Source: Candidatus Equinaster intestinalis (GTDB lineage: Bacteria; Bacillota_A; Clostridia; Oscillospirales; Acutalibacteraceae). Taken from it: a stretch of DNA of 7,558 nucleotides. The position numbers and the translations under genes were made by a program. The stretch spans positions 1-7,558 of the forward strand of contig JAGHTJ010000137.1 in NCBI GenBank assembly GCA_018065375.1. The letters run 5' to 3'. The notes under the pieces were generated by a model. That model saw only the letters and a list, made by a program, of their open reading frames with translations, made no database searches and was not told where the DNA came from. Positions 1 through 6,331 of the stretch are shown in pieces; position 1 is the stretch's first letter; every line of letters starts with the position of its first letter.

Positions 1-34
1 TAATTATGCAGTATAGATTGGAAAGTGTTGTCTT

Positions 35-541
35 TTGATTATTTTGGGCATCGACCCCGGATATGCAATAGTAGGCTACGGCGTGGTAAATACTGACGGT
101 ATTCGCTTTCGGCCGATGGAATACGGCGCAGTTACAACTCAGGCAAAAACCGAGTTTACCGACCGCTTAAAAAGAATATTTAACGGAATTACGGCGGTTA
201 TCGATATGTATCACCCGGATGCCATGTCGATTGAAAAGCTTTATTTCAATACCAACACCACAACTGCCATTGATGTAGCGCAGGCAAGGGGAGTTATAAT
301 ACTTGCCGCAACACTTAAAGGTGTTCCGATTTATGAATATACACCTTTGCAGGTCAAGCAGGCGGTTACAGGTTACGGCAGAGCCGAAAAAATGCAGGTT
401 ATGGAAATGGTAAGGCAATTACTAAATCTAAAAGAAATTCCAAAACCCGACGACACTGCCGATGCCTTGGCTTTGGCAATTTGTCACGGTCACTATTCCG
501 GCTCACTTTACGGAAAAATCAACACGGAGGGTAAAATATGA
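35..541 (+). CDS. ruvC: RuvC, Holliday junction endonuclease (crossover junction endodeoxyribonuclease)
   Basis: RuvC is a dimeric, metal-dependent nuclease that cuts four-way Holliday junctions symmetrically after RuvAB has moved them, during recombinational repair in the cytoplasm. The protein is 168 aa, close to the family's usual length (E. coli 173). The RNase H-like fold opens with GIDPG, giving catalytic Asp7. The next acidic residue is Glu67 in the SIEKLYF segment, and the C-terminal KPDDTADALALAICH block supplies Asp140 and Asp143. These match the E. coli D7/E66/D138/D141 set, so the enzyme looks active. The start is TTG at 35, preceded by GGAAAG at 20-25 with a 9-base spacer. The first in-frame ATG falls at residue 28, beyond Asp7, so a non-ATG start is required. 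The stop overlaps the ruvA start by 4 bases (ATGA). Presence of RuvC argues against Bacilli, which mostly use RecU. Identity is secure. Confidence 0.98.
   Translation: MIILGIDPGYAIVGYGVVNTDGIRFRPMEYGAVTTQAKTEFTDRLKRIFNGITAVIDMYHPDAMSIEKLYFNTNTTTAIDVAQARGVIILAATLKGVPIYEYTPLQVKQAVTGYGRAEKMQVMEMVRQLLNLKEIPKPDDTADALALAICHGHYSGSLYGKINTEGKI
524..537 (+). promoter_or_regulatory. Strong ribosome binding site of ruvA inside the 3' end of ruvC
   Basis: GGAGGG at 526-531 lies 6 bases before the ruvA ATG at 538. It sits inside the last ruvC codons. Together with the ATGA stop/start overlap, it indicates that ruvA is translated efficiently and is coupled to ruvC. Confidence 0.8.
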
Positions 542-1143
542 TTTATTCGCTGAACGGTAAATTGATTCTATCTGATAAGACCTTTGCGGTTATAGAATGC
601 GGCGGCGTGGGTTATAAGTGCTTTATCAGCCTTAACACAGTTGCGCGTCTGCCGAAAGTAAACAGTGATGTTTTTCTTTACACCTATATGTCGGTAAAAG
701 AAGATGCCGTTGACCTTTACGGATTTTATTCGCCCGATGAACTTGAGTGCTTTAAGCTCCTCATCTCGGTCAGCGGTGTAGGTCCAAAAGCAGCGATAGC
801 CTTGCTCTCCGAATTTACCGCAGATAAAATTATGCTTTGCATTGCAAGCTCGGATTCAAAAAGCCTTACGGCTGCCGCAGGCGTCGGCAACAAAGTTGCG
901 CAGAGAATTGTGCTTGAGCTCAAAGATAAGGTTGCAGGTACAACCTTTATAAGCCGGGACGAAAGCATTAATGCAGCAGTTAATTCCGGCGTAACATCAA
1001 ATGCCAAGGAAGCGGTTGCGGCACTTGTTTCTCTCGGTTTTTCGCAATCGGATGCCGCAGTTGCGGTAGGTAAATACAATTCTTCTTTACGAGCCGAAGA
1101 CCTTATAAAGCAGGCACTTAAAGATTTATCAAGGCAGGTGTGA
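538..1143 (+). CDS. ruvA: RuvA, Holliday junction DNA-binding subunit of the RuvAB branch-migration complex
   Basis: RuvA tetramers clamp the Holliday junction in an open square form and load two RuvB motor rings on opposite arms. The 201-aa protein has the normal length (E. coli 203) and three domains. Residues 1 to about 63 form the OB-fold. It ends with KEDAVDLYGF, whose Glu55 and Asp56 correspond to the acidic pin that keeps the junction centre open. Two helix-hairpin-helix motifs follow: SGVGPKAAIALL at 79-90 and AGVGNKVAQRIVLELKDK at 114-131. After a flexible Ser/Asn/Ala linker (about 139-154), the C-terminal RuvB-binding domain begins at AKEAVAALVSLGFS (156-169). The ATG start is set by the 4-base overlap with ruvC and a strong GGAGGG. 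The stop TGA is followed at once by an in-frame TAA (1144-1146), so termination is doubled before ruvB begins 3 bases downstream. Identity is secure. Confidence 0.98.
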   Translation: MIYSLNGKLILSDKTFAVIECGGVGYKCFISLNTVARLPKVNSDVFLYTYMSVKEDAVDLYGFYSPDELECFKLLISVSGVGPKAAIALLSEFTADKIMLCIASSDSKSLTAAAGVGNKVAQRIVLELKDKVAGTTFISRDESINAAVNSGVTSNAKEAVAALVSLGFSQSDAAVAVGKYNSSLRAEDLIKQALKDLSRQV

Positions 1144-1146
1144 TAA

Positions 1147-2184
1147 ATGGACGAAATGGATTTTGAAAACAGAATAGTTGTCCCCGAATATACTCCGGAG
1201 GATGCCGATATGGAGGTATCTCTGCGCCCTAAAACACTTGACGAATATATCGGGCAAGATAAGGTTAAGGAAAATCTTTCGATATATATTCAGGCGGCAA
1301 AGCTCCGCAAGGAATCACTTGACCATGTTTTGCTTTACGGCCCGCCCGGACTCGGCAAAACAACCCTTTCGGGAATTATCGCAAGAGAAATGGGAGTAAA
1401 TTTCAGAGTTACATCCGGTCCCGCCATTGAAAAGCAGGGAGACCTTGTGGCAATTCTTACAAATTTGAGCGAAGGCGATGTTCTTTTTATCGACGAAATT
1501 CACCGCTTATCCCGCAGTGTTGAAGAAATTCTATATCCCGCTATGGAAGACTTTTCGGTTGATATAATTATCGGCAAAGGTCCCTCGGCGCGTTCGATAA
1601 GACTTGATTTACCGCATTTCACCTTAGTTGGTGCCACAACCCGTTCAGGTCAGCTTACAGCACCTCTGCGTGACCGTTTCGGTGTTCTGCTCCGGCTCGA
1701 AATGTATACACCCGAACAGCTTGCCGAGATTATAAAGCGTTCCGCGTCGATTCTTAATATCGAAATTGATAACAACGGTGCTTTGGAAATCGCATCCCGT
1801 TCAAGAGGTACTCCGCGTATAGCCAATCGTTTACTTAAAAGAGTACGCGATATAGCGCAGATTGAGTTTAACGGGGTTATTACCGAGCAGGTTGCGCAAT
1901 CGGCACTCGAGCGATTTGAAATAGACGAGCTCGGTCTTGATGATTTTGACCGCAGAATGCTCTCAACCATTATCGGTGTTTACGGCGGCGGTCCTGTCGG
2001 TCTCGATACTCTCGCGGCGGCTTTAGGCGAGGAAAGCATAACGATAGAGGATGTTTACGAGCCTTACTTAATGCAAATCGGTTTTCTCTCCCGCACTACG
2101 CGCGGCAGATGTGTAACAAAGCTTGCATACGAGCATTTGGGCATTCCGTTTAACGATAACGGCCTCCAACAAACTATAATTTAA
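1147..2184 (+). CDS. ruvB: RuvB, Holliday junction branch-migration ATPase
   Basis: RuvB is the hexameric AAA+ motor that pumps DNA through the RuvA-bound junction using ATP. The 345-aa length is typical (E. coli 336). The N-terminal [12 protein letters not shown] (26-37) is the classic RuvB opening block. Walker A is GPPGLGKT at 65-72, and Walker B is VLFIDEIH at 112-119 with Asp116/Glu117. Sensor 1 is GATTRSG at 162-168. APLRDRFG at 172-179 carries the probable arginine finger, Arg175. Sensor 2 is [16 protein letters not shown] at 220-235 with Arg224. The C-terminal winged-helix DNA-binding domain includes [18 protein letters not shown] (279-296) and ends its core at [11 protein letters not shown] (311-321). 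All ATPase residues are present. AGGTG at 1136-1140 lies 6 bases before the chosen ATG. A second in-frame ATG at 1156 would remove only three residues but has no better binding site. Identity is secure. Confidence 0.98.
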   Translation: MDEMDFENRIVVPEYTPEDADMEVSLRPKTLDEYIGQDKVKENLSIYIQAAKLRKESLDHVLLYGPPGLGKTTLSGIIAREMGVNFRVTSGPAIEKQGDLVAILTNLSEGDVLFIDEIHRLSRSVEEILYPAMEDFSVDIIIGKGPSARSIRLDLPHFTLVGATTRSGQLTAPLRDRFGVLLRLEMYTPEQLAEIIKRSASILNIEIDNNGALEIASRSRGTPRIANRLLKRVRDIAQIEFNGVITEQVAQSALERFEIDELGLDDFDRRMLSTIIGVYGGGPVGLDTLAAALGEESITIEDVYEPYLMQIGFLSRTTRGRCVTKLAYEHLGIPFNDNGLQQTII

Positions 2185-2193
2185 GGAAAAATT

Positions 2194-3066
2194 ATGCGAT
2201 TTACTGAAGATTTTTATGATTACGAGCTTATCGATGCCACCTGCGGCGAACGGCTTGAGCGGTGGGGCAATATAATTCTTATTCGCCCCGACCCAACGGT
2301 TATGTGGGATACCCCAAAAACCGACAAGCGCTGGTTTAATGCAGATGCCGTATATCATCGCTCAAATTCGGGCGGCGGTTATTGGGAAACCCTTAAAAAA
2401 GTTCCGGATGTGTGGAATATACGCTACGGCGAGCTCGAGTTTCGCTTAAAACCGATGGGCTTTAAGCATACGGGGCTTTTCCCCGAGCAGGCTGTCAACT
2501 GGAAATTGGCGGCAGAGCTAATTAAAAAAGCCGAAAGGCCCATAAAAGTACTTAACCTTTTTGCCTATACCGGCGGCGCAACCGTTGCCTGCTTAAAGGC
2601 AGGGGCGAATGTTACCCATGTTGATGCTTCAAAGGGTATGGTGCAGTGGGCAAAAGAAAATGCCACGGTATCGGGTGTGCAAAACGATAAAGTCCGCTGG
2701 CTTGTAGATGATTGCTTAAAGTTTGTTAAGCGCGAAATTCGCCGCGGCAACACCTATGATGCGATTATTATGGACCCGCCGTCTTACGGCAGGGGACCGA
2801 ACGGCGAGGTTTGGAAGCTTGAACAGCAGATTTCGGAATTGCTTTCGGAAACCGGCAAGCTTTTGAGTGATAATCCGCTTTTCTTCTTCCTTAATTCCTA
2901 TACAACCGGCCTTTCACCTACAATTCTTAACTACCTTACCGGGTTATATATTGCAAAGGGGAAAGGCGGTAAGATTTTTACCGATGAAATAGGGTTAAAG
3001 GTCACTGATAAACCTCTCATATTACCCTGCGGAAATACAACAATTTGGATTAACGAAAATGAGTAA
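2194..3066 (+). CDS. Class I SAM-dependent methyltransferase, RlmI/RlmK-like, without PUA domain
   Basis: The 290-aa protein is a Rossmann-fold methyltransferase, probably acting on RNA. Motif I is VLNLFAYTGGATVACLKAGA (119-138), the SAM-binding loop of the RlmI/RlmK (COG1092-type) family. Asp144 in THVDASKGM is placed to bind the SAM ribose, and VDDCLKFVKRE (171-181) is the next acidic segment. The catalytic-loop motif is DPPSYGRG at 194-201. HTGLFPEQAVNW (92-103) stands where RlmI has its TG-F-D-R segment. E. coli RlmI carries an N-terminal PUA RNA-binding domain that is absent here. The first 90 residues instead form a short domain rich in Trp and Tyr. No cysteine lies in the NSYTTG segment (234-239), where m5C-forming relatives carry one, so m5C formation is doubtful. 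The substrate is unknown. AAGGA at 2183-2187 overlaps the ruvB stop and lies 6 bases before the ATG. The 3' end overlaps ecfA1 by 8 bases. Confidence 0.88.
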   Translation: MRFTEDFYDYELIDATCGERLERWGNIILIRPDPTVMWDTPKTDKRWFNADAVYHRSNSGGGYWETLKKVPDVWNIRYGELEFRLKPMGFKHTGLFPEQAVNWKLAAELIKKAERPIKVLNLFAYTGGATVACLKAGANVTHVDASKGMVQWAKENATVSGVQNDKVRWLVDDCLKFVKREIRRGNTYDAIIMDPPSYGRGPNGEVWKLEQQISELLSETGKLLSDNPLFFFLNSYTTGLSPTILNYLTGLYIAKGKGGKIFTDEIGLKVTDKPLILPCGNTTIWINENE

Positions 3067-3898
3067 AATTATTGAAACAAAAAATTTATGTTTCGGCTTT
3101 GATACCGATTCCGGCAAGCGAAATATCATAGAAAATATGAATATTTCCTTCGAAAAAGGCAGTTTTAATGTTATCCTCGGGCATAACGGCTCGGGCAAAT
3201 CTACCTTTGCAAAGCTTATGAACGGTCTGCTAAAGCCCGATAGCGGTGAAGTGCTTGTAAACGGGATCAGCACCGCCGACAGCGAAAAAGAGCTCGAAAT
3301 AAGGAGAACCGTCGGTCTTATTTTTCAAAACCCCGATAATCAGCTTATAGCATCGGTTGTTGAAGAAGATGTGGCTTTCGGCCCCGAAAATCTCGGTATT
3401 GAGCCCGATATAATTCGCAAAAGGGTCGAAGATGCGCTGAAAAGTGTTGATATGCTTAAATTCCGCAAATCTTCGCCGAATAATCTCTCGGGCGGTCAAA
3501 AGCAAAGGGTAGCCATTGCGGGCATACTCGCTATGCAGCCCGAATGCATTATACTTGACGAATCTACCGCAATGCTTGACCCAAAGGGCAGAAAAGAAGT
3601 TTTCGATACGGTTTATAAACTCAACCGTGAAAATAATATTACCGTTATCTGGATAACGCACTTTATGAACGAAGCCGAAAAAGCTGACCGAGTTCTTGTT
3701 ATGAACAGCGGCGAATTTATAGCAGACGGCGCACCTAAAGAAATATTTTCCGAGGTAGAAAAACTGCGTTCATTAGGTTTGGACATACCACAAACCACAG
3801 AGCTTTTATATGAGCTCAACATTAACGGTATGAAAAATGATTTCAACTGCATTTCTATTGAAGAAACAGTTGCCGAATTAGAAAAATTATTAAGTTAG
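3059..3898 (+). CDS. ecfA1: EcfA1, ATPase subunit of the energy-coupling factor (ECF) transporter
   Basis: This is one of two ABC ATPases that, with EcfT, power uptake of vitamins and other micronutrients by exchangeable S components. They act on the cytoplasmic face of the membrane. The protein has 279 aa. Walker A is GHNGSGKST (41-49), and the Q-loop glutamine is Gln90 in IFQNPDNQL. The ABC signature is LSGGQKQR (143-150). Walker B is CIILDEST (163-170) with Asp167/Glu168, followed by the D-loop AMLD (171-174). The switch histidine is His201 in WITHFM. The form DESTAMLDPKGR, rather than the usual DEPT-GLD, is characteristic of EcfA1 and separates it from the next gene. The start ATG lies inside the methyltransferase gene (8-base overlap). 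Only a weak GGA at 3047-3049 precedes it, so expression probably depends on translational coupling. The stop is TAG, the only one among the complete genes here. Confident as EcfA1. Confidence 0.95.
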   Translation: MSKIIETKNLCFGFDTDSGKRNIIENMNISFEKGSFNVILGHNGSGKSTFAKLMNGLLKPDSGEVLVNGISTADSEKELEIRRTVGLIFQNPDNQLIASVVEEDVAFGPENLGIEPDIIRKRVEDALKSVDMLKFRKSSPNNLSGGQKQRVAIAGILAMQPECIILDESTAMLDPKGRKEVFDTVYKLNRENNITVIWITHFMNEAEKADRVLVMNSGEFIADGAPKEIFSEVEKLRSLGLDIPQTTELLYELNINGMKNDFNCISIEETVAELEKLLS

Positions 3899-3909
3899 GA
3901 GGGAAAAAC
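3897..3909 (+). promoter_or_regulatory. Strong ribosome binding site that fixes the TTG start of ecfA2
   Basis: AGGAGGG at 3897-3903 shares bases with the ecfA1 TAG stop and lies 6 bases before TTG at 3910. This near-perfect anti-16S match compensates for the weak start codon. The first in-frame ATG comes only at residue 113, after Walker A, so TTG is the credible start. Confidence 0.85.
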
Positions 3910-4770
3910 TTGCCGTTTTTACAGGTTGAAAATCTGACCTATACCTATAACAAAGATACGCCTTTTTACAAAGATGCAATAACCGATATATCTTTTTCTG
4001 CGGAAAAAGGCGAAATTATCGGCATAATAGGGCATACGGGCTCCGGCAAGTCTACCCTTGTTCAGCACCTGAACGGACTTATTAAAGCAAATTCGGGCAG
4101 AGTTTTGCTAGAAGGCAAAGATATATGGGAAAATCCGAAAGAGATTAAAAAAATACGCTCGAGAATAGGGCTCGTTTTTCAGTACCCCGAATATCAGCTT
4201 TTTGATGAAACGGTTGAAAGTGATATTGCTTTCGGTCCCAAAAATATGGGAATTACAGGCGATTCCCTCACAAAAGCGGTTACTAATGCTATGCGTTGCG
4301 TTGAACTGCCGCTCGATTATCTTAAAAATTCGCCCTTCGAACTTTCGGGTGGCGAAAAAAGGCGGGTAGCCATAGCCGGTGTACTCGCAATGGAGCCCGA
4401 GGTTATTATTTTTGATGAGCCCACCGCGGGACTTGACCCCCGGGGCAGAGAAATTATGATGAAAACCATTAAAGAATATCGCCAAAGCCACAATGCTTTG
4501 GTGTTCATAGTTTCTCACCCAATGGAGGATATGGCGGAGCTTGCCGATAAAATTCTTGTTCTGAACTCCGGCAGGCTCGTGGCTTTTGATACCCCTAAAA
4601 AAATCTTTCAAGACGGTGAAAAGTTGAGAAGCATCGGTCTTACCACACCTGTTGTAACGCAGATTTTTGAGCAACTGCGCTCAAAAGGTTATAATCTGCC
4701 ATACGGTGTAATTACTGTAGACCAAGCGGTGCAGGTAATTCTTGCGAAAGGCGGTAAACGCCATGATTAA
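3910..4770 (+). CDS. ecfA2: EcfA2, ATPase subunit of the ECF transporter
   Basis: This is the second ATPase of the ECF module. It pairs with EcfA1 as a heterodimer, and the two bind the coupling helices of EcfT. The protein has 286 aa and all ABC motifs. Walker A is GHTGSGKST (41-49). The Q-loop glutamine is Gln91 in VFQYPEYQLFDE. The signature is LSGGEKRR (145-152). Walker B is VIIFDEPT (165-172) with Asp169/Glu170. The D-loop is AGLDPRGR (173-180), and the switch histidine is His203 in VSHPMED. VFQYPEYQLF with canonical DEPTAGLDP is the EcfA2 pattern, in contrast to DESTAMLDP in the preceding gene. Both ATP sites therefore look competent by motif. The region after about residue 230 is the C-terminal ECF-specific extension thought to help dimerisation. 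It starts with TTG 11 bases after ecfA1 and its last 8 bases overlap ecfT. The pair probably arose by old duplication, as in the family generally. Confidence 0.95.
   Translation: MPFLQVENLTYTYNKDTPFYKDAITDISFSAEKGEIIGIIGHTGSGKSTLVQHLNGLIKANSGRVLLEGKDIWENPKEIKKIRSRIGLVFQYPEYQLFDETVESDIAFGPKNMGITGDSLTKAVTNAMRCVELPLDYLKNSPFELSGGEKRRVAIAGVLAMEPEVIIFDEPTAGLDPRGREIMMKTIKEYRQSHNALVFIVSHPMEDMAELADKILVLNSGRLVAFDTPKKIFQDGEKLRSIGLTTPVVTQIFEQLRSKGYNLPYGVITVDQAVQVILAKGGKRHD
4747..4762 (+). promoter_or_regulatory. ecfT ribosome binding site within a short perfect hairpin
   Basis: AAAGGCGG at 4747-4754 is the only purine-rich binding site before the ecfT ATG at 4763. GGCG at 4750-4753 is exactly complementary to CGCC at 4759-4762 across a 5-base loop (GTAAA). 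This puts part of the binding site in a stem that ends directly at the start codon. The site lies inside the last codons of ecfA2, so a ribosome finishing ecfA2 would melt it. The complementarity is seen directly; a regulatory effect is an inference from a stem of only 4 pairs. Confidence 0.4.
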
Positions 4771-5578
4771 AGATATTACCTTCGGCAAATATTATCCATC
4801 CGATTCCTTTATACATCGGCTCGACCCGCGAACAAAGCTTGTGCTCTTGGTTTCGGTGCTTGTATTTATTTTCTTATCATTTAACTTTATTTCGCTTGCC
4901 TTTACCGCAATTTTCGCAATTATAATTATTGCCTCAACAAAAGTTCCGTTTAAGGTTTATCTCAAAAATCTTAAAGTGATTTTACCGATACTCATTTTTA
5001 CATTGCTTATTAATTTGTTTTATTCGAGTGATGCAAACTCAGCGGTACTTTTACAGTTTTGGATATTCAAAATTACTTTAGGCAGTGTTTCCCGCGCAAT
5101 ATTTATGTCGGTCAGGGTAATTTTGCTGATACTCGTAAGCTCTGTTCTTACCTATACAACAACTCCGAATGACTTGACCGACGGACTCGAAGCCCTGTTT
5201 TCTCCGTTAAAGTTCATTGGTCTCGGCTCGGCTGTTCATACTTTATCAATGATGATGACCATTGCTTTAAGGTTTATACCAACACTTGTGGACGAAACCG
5301 ATAAAATTATGAACGCCCAAAAAGCCCGCGGCGCAGATTTTGAAAACGGAAAGTTAAAAGATAGGGTAAAGGCTATCGTTCCGATACTGATACCGTTGCT
5401 TATTTCCGCCGTTCGCCGCGCTTACGATCTGGCTGAGGCTATGGAAAGCCGCTGTTATAACGGCGGTGTTGGCAGAAAGCGAATGAAACAGCTTAAATTC
5501 TCATATCTCGATTTAGTCGGCCTCGTTATAACACTTATATACTGCGCGGGAGTTTTAATTATCAATTCGTTATTTTAA
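4763..5578 (+). CDS. ecfT: EcfT, transmembrane coupling subunit of the ECF transporter
   Basis: EcfT is the membrane scaffold that carries ATP-driven movement from EcfA1A2 to the substrate-binding S component. The 271-aa protein opens with a short cytoplasmic stretch containing the family block IHRLDPRTKL (17-26). Hydrophobic segments follow at about 25-58 (two helices), 71-88, 111-132, 203-217 and 249-270. The two short arginine motifs of the coupling helices, which dock on the ATPases, are AQKARGADF (185-193) and AMESRCYNGG (226-235). In the second, serine stands where alanine is more usual. The ATG at 4763 is chosen over an upstream in-frame TTG at 4742, because MIKDITFGKYY is a normal EcfT beginning and the binding site lies just before it. 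It overlaps ecfA2 by 8 bases. No S component is nearby, which fits a group II ECF module serving several S components encoded elsewhere. Confidence 0.95.
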   Translation: MIKDITFGKYYPSDSFIHRLDPRTKLVLLVSVLVFIFLSFNFISLAFTAIFAIIIIASTKVPFKVYLKNLKVILPILIFTLLINLFYSSDANSAVLLQFWIFKITLGSVSRAIFMSVRVILLILVSSVLTYTTTPNDLTDGLEALFSPLKFIGLGSAVHTLSMMMTIALRFIPTLVDETDKIMNAQKARGADFENGKLKDRVKAIVPILIPLLISAVRRAYDLAEAMESRCYNGGVGRKRMKQLKFSYLDLVGLVITLIYCAGVLIINSLF

Positions 5579-5587
5579 GGTGATACT

Positions 5588-6331
5588 ATGAGCAGATACC
5601 TGCTTAAAATTTCATATGACGGTACTGCTTACCACGGTTGGCAGGTGCAGCCGAACGGTGTAACCGTTCAGCAGGTTCTTTGCGAAAAGCTCGCCGAAAT
5701 TACAAAAGAGCCTATCGGTGTTACGGGCTGCAGCCGAACAGATTCGGGAGTTCATGCAAAGGAGTTTTACTGCCATTTTGACTGCGATAAAAACATCCCC
5801 GAAAAAGCATTTGTGTTGGGTCTTAATGCGATATTGCCTAGCGATATTGCGGTTTTGGGATGTATCAAAGTTCCCGCTGATTTTCACGCAAGATACTCCG
5901 CAAAGGGCAAAGAATATGTTTATACATTTTTTGACGGAGAAATTTTAAGTCCGTTTTATCGCAATTTTGCATATAAAACCGATAGAAAAATAGATGTCCG
6001 CAAAATGAATAAATTTTGCGAGTCTATTTGCGGAACTCACGATTTTGCCGCGTTTTCATCGGCAAAACGCACTGTGGAAGATACAGTAAGAACGGTGTAT
6101 TATTGCCACGCACAGCGCTCGGGTGACTTTGTTAAGCTCACTGTTCGCGCTGACGGGTTTTTATACAATATGGTAAGAATTATTGCCGGTACGGCACTCG
6201 AAGCGTCTTACGGCAAAATTAAAGATTTTAAGAATATTTTTTCAAGAGATGATGCGGGCGTAACTCTACCTGCGCACGCTCTGATTCTGAATAAGGTTTT
6301 TTACGGCGAGGAGGATGATATTATTGGCTGA
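5588..6331 (+). CDS. truA: TruA, tRNA pseudouridine(38-40) synthase
   Basis: TruA converts uridines 38, 39 and 40 in the anticodon arm of many tRNAs to pseudouridine, without a cofactor. The 247-aa protein has normal length. YDGTAYHGWQVQPNGVTVQ (10-28) is the N-terminal family block. CSRTDSGVHA (48-57) holds the catalytic aspartate, Asp52 (E. coli Asp60). FHARYSAKGKEYVY (99-112) is the central conserved strand, and GTHDFAAFSS (149-158) and RADGFLYNMVRIIAGT (187-202) are C-terminal active-site segments. The last block, AGVTLPAHALILNKVFY (223-239), has Ala-Leu where Gly-Leu is common. Nothing essential is missing. AAGGTGA at 5577-5583 overlaps the ecfT stop and lies 4 bases before the ATG. In many Firmicutes truA follows ecfT next to ribosomal protein genes; the ecfT-truA order is kept here. 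Its 3' end overlaps the next gene. Confidence 0.97.
   Translation: MSRYLLKISYDGTAYHGWQVQPNGVTVQQVLCEKLAEITKEPIGVTGCSRTDSGVHAKEFYCHFDCDKNIPEKAFVLGLNAILPSDIAVLGCIKVPADFHARYSAKGKEYVYTFFDGEILSPFYRNFAYKTDRKIDVRKMNKFCESICGTHDFAAFSSAKRTVEDTVRTVYYCHAQRSGDFVKLTVRADGFLYNMVRIIAGTALEASYGKIKDFKNIFSRDDAGVTLPAHALILNKVFYGEEDDIIG
6308..6323 (+). promoter_or_regulatory. Ribosome binding site deciding the start of the last gene
   Basis: GAGGAGG at 6308-6314 lies inside the end of truA. It touches an in-frame ATG at 6315 (no spacer) but stands 9 bases before an in-frame TTG at 6324. Spacing favours TTG, which gives an 8-base overlap with truA. The ATG would add only three residues (Met-Ile-Leu). Confidence 0.65.

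Noticed and set aside
1..34. Possible promoter -10 box (TATAGAT at 12-18) before ruvC
   Set aside because: There is no room in the window for a -35 box, and an upstream gene may run directly into ruvC. The bases hold the ruvC binding site and nothing else that can be supported.
3230..3661. 143-aa open frame on the minus strand opposite ecfA1
   Set aside because: It mirrors the ecfA1 motifs in reverse and has no recognisable domain. Similar shadow frames occur opposite ruvA (726-1079) and ruvB (1650-1970).
4108..4674. 188-aa open frame on the minus strand opposite ecfA2
   Set aside because: It lies entirely inside a well-supported ABC ATPase gene, its composition shows no family motif, and no binding site or partner gene was seen. 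It is a by-product of the codon pattern of ecfA2.
4742..4762. Upstream TTG at 4742 as the start of ecfT
   Set aside because: It would add seven residues without family similarity. The ATG at 4763 has the nearby binding site and gives the usual EcfT N-terminus.
3059..5578. A substrate-specific S component or riboswitch next to the ECF genes
   Set aside because: No small multi-helix membrane protein gene is present, and there is no untranslated stretch long enough to hold a riboswitch. The module looks like the shared group II type.
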